A stretch of 64,000 nucleotides of DNA. Source: Streptosporangium violaceochromogenes. GTDB taxonomy: Bacteria > Actinomycetota > Actinomycetes > Streptosporangiales > Streptosporangiaceae. Positions 59,018 to 64,000 of the stretch are shown here, in pieces (within the stretch, counting starts at the first letter, position 1; each line of letters opens with the position of its first letter). Location of the stretch: assembly GCF_014654615.1 (NCBI RefSeq), contig NZ_BNBB01000002.1:1-64000 (forward strand). Reading direction: 5' to 3'. The position numbers and the translations under genes are program-made. Under the pieces are notes generated by a model. That model did not search any database. It worked only from the letters and a program-made list of their open reading frames with translations, and was not told the origin of the DNA.

Positions 59018-60732
59018 GCCGCCGCGGGCGGGCACGCCGCGCGAACCGGCCGATCCGCCGTGCGCTGTGCCGCGACCCCCGCCTGCTGCTCCGGCTCGGC
59101 GCCTGGTCCCTCGCGGAGACCGCGCCCGCCCTCGTGGCCGGACTGGCGATCGCGCGGGCGATCGACGAGGGCTTCGCCGCCGGCCGGCCCGGCACGGGCT
59201 TCGCCTGGCTGGCCGTCCTCGGCGGCGCCTGGCTGGTGGCCGCGGCCGGCGCGCGCCAGGTGGTGCTGGCCGTCGCCTCGATCGTCGAACCGTTCCGCGA
59301 GGAGCTGCTGCGCCACGTCGTGGAGAGCGCGCTGCGCCGCTCGGCCACGACGGGGCGGGACCCGGGCGCGGCGGCGGTGGCGCGCTCGAACATCCAGGTC
59401 GAGCTGGCCCGCGACGCCCTCGCCTCGGTGATCACCGTCGTCAGGTCCTTCGCCTTCACCGCGGTGAGCGTCCTGGTGGGCCTGGCCGGGCTCGTCCCCC
59501 AGGTGCTGGTGCTGGTGCTGCCGCCGCTGGCGGCGGGCCTGGGGATGTTCCTGCTGTCGCTGCCCGCCCTGGCTCGGCGGCAGCGGGACTTCATCGTGGC
59601 CGACGAGCGCACCGCCGCGTCGCTGGCCCTCATGGCCGGCGGGCTGCGCGACATCACCGCCACCCGGTCCGCCGGCCGGGTGGCGGACCGGGTCGGGCGC
59701 CGGGTGGGCGAACAGGCCCGCGCGGAGCGCTCGCTGGCGCGGGTGTCGGCGCTGCGCACGGCGTCGCTGACGGTGGGAGGGGGGTTGCCGGTCCTGCTGA
59801 TCCTGGCCGGCACCCCCTGGCTGCTGCGGCAGGGGGCCGGCGCCGGGACGATCCTCGGCGCCCTGGTCTACGTCACCCAGTCGCTGGCGCCGTCGCTGGG
59901 CAACCTCGTCCAGGGGCTCGGGATGAGCGGGGTCAGGCTGCGGGTGTCGCTTGAGCGCATCCTGGGCTCCGGCGAGCCGTACCGGCCCGAGGGGCGGCGC
60001 GTCCCCCCGGAGGCGGGGATCGACCTGCGCGATGTGAGGTTCGCCTACGGCCCGCACGCCGAGCCGGTGATCTCCGGTCTGGAGCTGTCCGTGCCCGCGG
60101 GGGACCACCTCGCCGTGGTGGGCCCCAGCGGGATCGGCAAGTCCACGCTGGCCGCGCTCGTCACCGGCCTTCTGACGCCGGACGCCGGCCGGGTGCTGAT
60201 CGGCGGCGTCCCGGCCGACCGGGTGGCCCCGGCCTGCCGGGTGCTGATCCCCCAGGAGTCCTACGTCTTCCGGGGCTCACTCCTGGAGAACCTGACCTAC
60301 CTGGCGCCGGCGGCGTCGCCCGGGGCCGTGGACGACGCCGTGGCGGCGGTCGGCCTGGACGCCCTGGTGGCGCGGCTGGGCGGCTACTCCGCCGAGATCC
60401 ACTCCGGCCTGCTCTCCCCGGGGGAGCGGCAACTGGTCGCCCTGGCCCGCGCCTACCTGACGCCCGCCCGCCTGGTGGTCCTCGACGAGGCCACCTGTCA
60501 CCTGGACCCCGCGGCCGAGGCCCGGGCGGAGGAGGCGTTCGCCCGCCGGGGCGGCACGCTCGTCGTCATCGCCCACCGGCTGACCTCGGCGCTGCGGGCG
60601 CGGCGGATCCTCGTCATGGACGGCACCAGCGTCCACCTGGGCGGGCACGGGGAGCTGCTCGCCTCCTGCCCGGCGTACGCGGACCTGGCCGGCCACTGGA
60701 ACCCCTTGGACGCACAGGAGCTCGTACCGTGA
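59014..60732 (+). CDS. ABC exporter half-transporter B of the lanthipeptide cluster
   Basis: A 572-residue half-transporter: membrane domain (about residues 20-300) and ATPase domain (about 335-560). Walker A is GPSGIGKSTLAAL and Walker B RLVVLDEATCHLD, with the catalytic Glu intact, whereas the signature is altered to LSPGERQLV. It is thus complementary to half-transporter A, which has a normal signature and an altered Walker B. The GTG start at 59014 overlaps the stop of the preceding gene (GTGA), with GAAGGAG upstream, and its own stop overlaps the peptidase start the same way. Confidence 0.93.
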   Translation: MSRRGRARRANRPIRRALCRDPRLLLRLGAWSLAETAPALVAGLAIARAIDEGFAAGRPGTGFAWLAVLGGAWLVAAAGARQVVLAVASIVEPFREELLRHVVESALRRSATTGRDPGAAAVARSNIQVELARDALASVITVVRSFAFTAVSVLVGLAGLVPQVLVLVLPPLAAGLGMFLLSLPALARRQRDFIVADERTAASLALMAGGLRDITATRSAGRVADRVGRRVGEQARAERSLARVSALRTASLTVGGGLPVLLILAGTPWLLRQGAGAGTILGALVYVTQSLAPSLGNLVQGLGMSGVRLRVSLERILGSGEPYRPEGRRVPPEAGIDLRDVRFAYGPHAEPVISGLELSVPAGDHLAVVGPSGIGKSTLAALVTGLLTPDAGRVLIGGVPADRVAPACRVLIPQESYVFRGSLLENLTYLAPAASPGAVDDAVAAVGLDALVARLGGYSAEIHSGLLSPGERQLVALARAYLTPARLVVLDEATCHLDPAAEARAEEAFARRGGTLVVIAHRLTSALRARRILVMDGTSVHLGGHGELLASCPAYADLAGHWNPLDAQELVP

Positions 60733-62768
60733 CCCATCCCGTGATCTATCCCGCCGCCGAGCGGCAGCCGGTCGTCGACCACCCGCACGGGTACGCCGTG
60801 CCCGACCCCTACCGGTGGCTGGAGGACCCGGCCGCCCCCGGGACACGGGCCTGGCTGGCGGCCCAGGAGGAGCTGTGGCGCGGCCACGCCGCCGCGCTTC
60901 CGGGCCGCGACGCCTGGCACGCCCGGGTGGCCGAGCTCAGCGGCGCCGGATCGGTCAGCCCGCCGCTCTGGCGCGGGGAGCGCCTTTTCCTTCTGCGCCG
61001 CACGGCCGCCCAGGAGCACCCGGTCCTCTACACCGCCGTCCCCGGGCTGCCGGAGAGGGCGCTGATCGACCCGGCGGAGCTGGACCCGGCCGGGTTGACC
61101 ACACTCGACCACTGGCAGCCCGACCTGAGCGGCCGGCTGGTGGCCTACCAGCTCTCCCGCGGCGGCGACGAGCGCTCGCACCTGTACGTCATGGACGTCG
61201 GCACCGGCCGGATCGTCGACGGCCCGATCGACCGCTGCCGTTACACGCCGGTGGCGTGGCTGCCCTGCGGGAAGGCGTTCTTCTACGTCCGCGCCCGCCG
61301 GGTCCGCCTGCACCGGCTCGGCACCCCGCCCGAGGACGACGCCGTGATCTGCGCGAAGGAGCGCTCCTACGGCCTGGGCCTGAGCCCCGACGGGCGCTGG
61401 CTGACGGTCTCGGCGGCCGGGGAGCGCGGCAACGACCTGTGGCTGGCCGACCTGTCCGCCTCGCCCGCCGACCGGCCGGACCTGCGGGTGATCCAGGAGG
61501 GGGCGGACGCGGCGACCGCGGCGGCCGTCGGCCCCGACGGACGCCTGTACCTTCTGACCACGCTGGACGCCCCGCGGGGGCGGCTGTGCGTCGCCGACCC
61601 CGCGCGGCCGGACCCCGCCGGCTGGACCGAGCTGGTCGGCCCGGACCCCGAGGCGGTGACCGGCGACTTCGCGATCCTCGACGGCTCGGTGCTGCTGGTC
61701 GGCCGGACCCGCCACGCGGTCGGCGAGATCGGCGTCCACGACCTGGTGACCGGCGAGCGGGTCGGTGAGGTGCCGTTGCCCGGGCTGGGTTCGGCCGGGC
61801 GGCTGTCCACCCGCCCGGAGGGGGGGCACGAGGCGTGGTTCACCTACACCGACGGCGTCACCCCCGGAAACGTCTACCGCTACGACGCGCGCACCGGGCG
61901 CACCCGCCTCTGGGCGTCCGCGCCCGGCGCGGTGGAGGTGCCCGAGCTGGAGACCCACCGGCTCGTCTGCTCCTCCGCGGACGGCACGCAGGTGCGGGTG
62001 GTCGTGCTCGCGCGGCCGGGGAGCGGCCCGCGGCCGACGATCCTGTACGGCTACGGCGGGTTCGGGCTCTCGTTGACCCCCTCCTACTCCAGCTACGTGC
62101 TCCCCTGGGTCGAGGCCGGAGGGGTTTTCGCGTTCGCCCAGCTCAGGGGGGGCGGAGAGGAGGGCGCCGAGTGGCACCGGGCCGGAATGCGGGAGCACAA
62201 GCAGAACGTCTTCGACGACTTCGCCGCGGTGGCCGAGCGGCTCATCGCCGACGGGTGGACCACGCCCCGGCGGCTGGCCGCCTGCGGCGAGTCGAACGGC
62301 GGGCTGCTGGTCGGCGCCGCGCTGACCCAGCGCCCGGAGCTGTTCGCCGCCGCCGTCTGCTCGGCCCCGCTGCTGGACATGGCCCGTTACGAGCTGTCGG
62401 GCCTCGGCCCGGCGTGGCGGCCGGAGTACGGCTCGGCCGACGACCCCGAGCAACTGGGCTGGCTGCTCGGCTACTCCCCCTACCACCGGGTCCGGAAGGG
62501 GGTGCGCTACCCGGCGACGTTGCTGACCACCTTCGACGGCGACTCGCGTGTCGACCCCCTGCACGCCCGGAAGATGTGCGCGGCGCTGCAGTGGGCGACG
62601 TCGGGCTCGGGGCCGATCCTGCTGCGCCACGAGAGTGGTGTCGGCCACGGCTCCCGGGCGGTCAGCCGGTCGGTGGGGCTGGCCGGCGACATGCTCGCCT
62701 TCCTGGCCCGGCACACCGGGCTGACGGTCAGACCCGTGTGCGGTAACGGATCAGGCCGATCCTGCTGA
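60729..62768 (+). CDS. Prolyl oligopeptidase (S9A), predicted lanthipeptide leader peptidase
   Basis: A prolyl oligopeptidase of 679 residues, cytoplasmic in the absence of a signal peptide. The N-terminal part with DPYRWLEDP and the beta-propeller (about 70-390) precede the alpha/beta-hydrolase domain. The catalytic triad is visible: Ser in CGESNGGLLVG near 521, Asp in FDGDSRVDPLHA near 605, and His in SGVGHGSRA near 641. The family cuts after Pro in peptides of about 30 residues. FlaP, a homologue in the flavipeptin cluster, removes the leader of a class III lanthipeptide. All three precursors here have Pro at position 12. GTG start at 60729 overlaps the transporter stop; the 3' end overlaps the regulator gene by 41 bases. 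Confidence 0.93.
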   Translation: MTHPVIYPAAERQPVVDHPHGYAVPDPYRWLEDPAAPGTRAWLAAQEELWRGHAAALPGRDAWHARVAELSGAGSVSPPLWRGERLFLLRRTAAQEHPVLYTAVPGLPERALIDPAELDPAGLTTLDHWQPDLSGRLVAYQLSRGGDERSHLYVMDVGTGRIVDGPIDRCRYTPVAWLPCGKAFFYVRARRVRLHRLGTPPEDDAVICAKERSYGLGLSPDGRWLTVSAAGERGNDLWLADLSASPADRPDLRVIQEGADAATAAAVGPDGRLYLLTTLDAPRGRLCVADPARPDPAGWTELVGPDPEAVTGDFAILDGSVLLVGRTRHAVGEIGVHDLVTGERVGEVPLPGLGSAGRLSTRPEGGHEAWFTYTDGVTPGNVYRYDARTGRTRLWASAPGAVEVPELETHRLVCSSADGTQVRVVVLARPGSGPRPTILYGYGGFGLSLTPSYSSYVLPWVEAGGVFAFAQLRGGGEEGAEWHRAGMREHKQNVFDDFAAVAERLIADGWTTPRRLAACGESNGGLLVGAALTQRPELFAAAVCSAPLLDMARYELSGLGPAWRPEYGSADDPEQLGWLLGYSPYHRVRKGVRYPATLLTTFDGDSRVDPLHARKMCAALQWATSGSGPILLRHESGVGHGSRAVSRSVGLAGDMLAFLARHTGLTVRPVCGNGSGRSC

Positions 62769-63384
62769 CGTCGTCGGGCCAGATCCAGCCGGCCTCCCGG
62801 GCGATGGTGACGGCCTCCACCCGCGTCCGGGCGCCGATCTTGGCGAGGATCCGCGACAGGTAGTTGCGGACCGTGCCGCCGGACAGGAAGAGCCGCTTGG
62901 CGATCTCACCGACCGGTTCCCCCTCCGCGGCGACCGTGAGCACCTCCAGTTCCCGCGCGGTGAGCGGGTTTCTCCCGGCGTGGAGCGCGGCGACGGCGAG
63001 CTCGGGGTCGACGACCCGCTCGCCGCCGGCCACCCGGCGCAGGCACTCGGCGAGCCGGGCCGCCGGGGCGTCCTTGACGACGAACCCGTGCGCCCCGGCC
63101 TCCATCGCCCGCCGCAGCGCCACCGGCGTGGCGAGGCCGGTCAGCATCACCGTCCGGCACACCGGCAGCCTGCGCCTCAGCTCCGAGGCGGCGGTCAGGC
63201 CGTCGGTGCCCGGAAGGCCGATGTCGATGAGCGCGATGTCCGGGCGGTGGCGCAGGCAGGAGGGGACCACCTGGTCCCCGTGCCCGACCCCCTCGACCAC
63301 CGTGATGTCCCGCTCGGCGGAGAGCAGGGCGACCATGGCCTCCCTTATGAGGTGCATGTCCTCGGCGATCAGGACGCTTATCAC
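62728..63384 (-). CDS. NarL/LuxR family response regulator of the lanthipeptide cluster
   Basis: A 218-residue response regulator. The receiver domain (1-120) has the acidic pair in IAEDM, the phospho-acceptor Asp in IALIDIGLPGTDG near 54, Thr in VMLTGLA and Lys in VVKDAP, all intact, so it should be kinase-controlled. The C-terminal LuxR helix-turn-helix is NPLTARELEVLTVAAEGEPVGEIAKRLFLSGGTVRNYLSRILAKIGARTRVEAV. It is the likely partner of the HisKA_3 kinase at 52921-53691 and the activator of the cluster, as RamR/AmfR are in related systems. GTG at 63384 with GAGAGGAG just upstream. It is convergent with the peptidase gene, overlapping its 3' end. Confidence 0.92.
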   Translation of the reverse strand: MISVLIAEDMHLIREAMVALLSAERDITVVEGVGHGDQVVPSCLRHRPDIALIDIGLPGTDGLTAASELRRRLPVCRTVMLTGLATPVALRRAMEAGAHGFVVKDAPAARLAECLRRVAGGERVVDPELAVAALHAGRNPLTARELEVLTVAAEGEPVGEIAKRLFLSGGTVRNYLSRILAKIGARTRVEAVTIAREAGWIWPDDVSRIGLIRYRTRV

Positions 63385-63615
63385 GAATCTCCTCTCCCGT
63401 TCAGGGCTCGCGCAGGACCTTCGGGCCTCCTCGCTCTCCGCCCGGCCGCGAGGTCGCCGCGTCATCCGCCGGGAGGGCCGAGCCGGCCGTAAAAGTGATC
63501 CACTACCCCCTTCAAGGGGAATAATCATCGAACGACAGCCGATCTCCCCTTTGCTCACCATTGCCGAAGGCATCCGGCGCGCCGATGATGATGAGGAGGG
63601 GCCCGCCGGGCCGGG

Positions 63616-64000
63616 ATGGGGAGGCCGTTGCTCTACAACCCGTTCGACCACGCGCTGCAGGAGAACCCGTACCCCGCCTACGCGCGGCTGCGCGAGGAGG
63701 CCCCGCTCTACCGCAACGACGAGCTGGACTTCTGGGCGCTGTCACGGCACGCGGACGTGAGCGCCGCGCTCCGCGACCCGGGCCACTTCTCCAGCGCCCA
63801 CGGCGTCACCCTGGAACTGTGGGACGCCGACGCCGCCGCCCTGGTGGGCTTCCTCGCCATGGACCCACCCCGGCACACCCGCATGCGGGCGCTCGTCTCC
63901 CGCGGCTTCACCCCCGCCAGGGTGGCGCGGCTTGAGCCCGCCGTACGCGCCGTCACCCGGCGGCACCTGGCGCCGGCGCTGGAGACGGGCACGTTCGACC
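63616..64000 (+). CDS. Cytochrome P450, 5' part (cut by the window edge)
   Basis: The first 128 residues of a P450: LLYNPFDHALQENPYPAYARLREEAPLYRN, SRHADVSAALRDPGHFSSAHG, then FLAMDPPRHTRMRALVSRGFTP, the B-C helix region with the haem-propionate ligands. The haem-binding Cys lies beyond the window. The ATG at 63616 is fixed by an in-frame stop at 63592; AGGAGGGG lies about 14 bases upstream. It is divergent from the response regulator gene across about 230 bases, so it could share control with the lanthipeptide cluster or be unrelated. Confidence 0.85.
   Translation, partial: MGRPLLYNPFDHALQENPYPAYARLREEAPLYRNDELDFWALSRHADVSAALRDPGHFSSAHGVTLELWDADAAALVGFLAMDPPRHTRMRALVSRGFTPARVARLEPAVRAVTRRHLAPALETGTFD

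Overview
The window is very GC-rich, with strong Shine-Dalgarno sites, many GTG/TTG starts and gene families typical of filamentous actinomycetes: WS/DGAT acyltransferase, Scr1/WhiJ-type XRE regulator, Actinobacterial Holin-X, LanKC, and an accD1-accA-hmgL-acdH set. I infer a sporulating actinobacterium, most likely Streptosporangiaceae or a relative; this is a judgement from gene content, not from a search. I found no rRNA, tRNA or CRISPR array.

Left part (1-24 kb). An IS605/IS607-type element with an intact TnpB (621-1841) abuts a 3' remnant of a PolX-type polymerase that has lost its polymerase domain. Next come a WS/DGAT acyltransferase, a TetR regulator and an aldo/keto reductase. A minus-strand block (12711 down to 6393) encodes a LytS-like kinase, a LytTR regulator and two sodium/solute symporters, each with a small membrane partner; a CRP-like site precedes the second pair. 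Envelope genes follow (DUF3618, Holin-X), then an N-acetyltransferase, a NERD-pseudokinase fusion, a diacylglycerol-kinase-like enzyme, a secreted M6 metalloprotease and cytochrome c oxidase subunit I.

Middle part (23-52 kb). A GlcD-like flavoprotein, a membrane Ser/Thr kinase whose extracellular end resembles spore-associated protein A, an enoyl-CoA hydratase, a WhiJ/Scr1-like regulatory locus with two small proteins, several TetR/LysR regulators with visible operators, a GT2-GtrA fusion, a P450, a YeiH-type transporter, pseudouridine catabolism genes psuG-psuK, and a leucine-catabolism operon (accD1-accA-hmgL-acdH) divergent from a TetR gene and carrying three related 16-bp operators. Then follow a secreted Ig-like repeat protein, a fused E1 alpha/beta 2-oxoacid dehydrogenase, CorA and an M50-like membrane peptidase.

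Right part (52.9-63.4 kb). This is the standout: a class III lanthipeptide cluster of the SapB/AmfS type. It contains a histidine kinase, LanKC, three precursor genes too short for ordinary gene calling (two of them identical), an asymmetric pair of ABC exporter half-transporters, and a prolyl oligopeptidase. A convergent LuxR-family response regulator closes it. All precursors carry a conserved Pro directly after the leader motif and then a glycine-rich spacer, which fits leader cleavage by the clustered prolyl oligopeptidase. The kinase and regulator sit at opposite ends and look like a split two-component system. A truncated P450 runs off the right edge.
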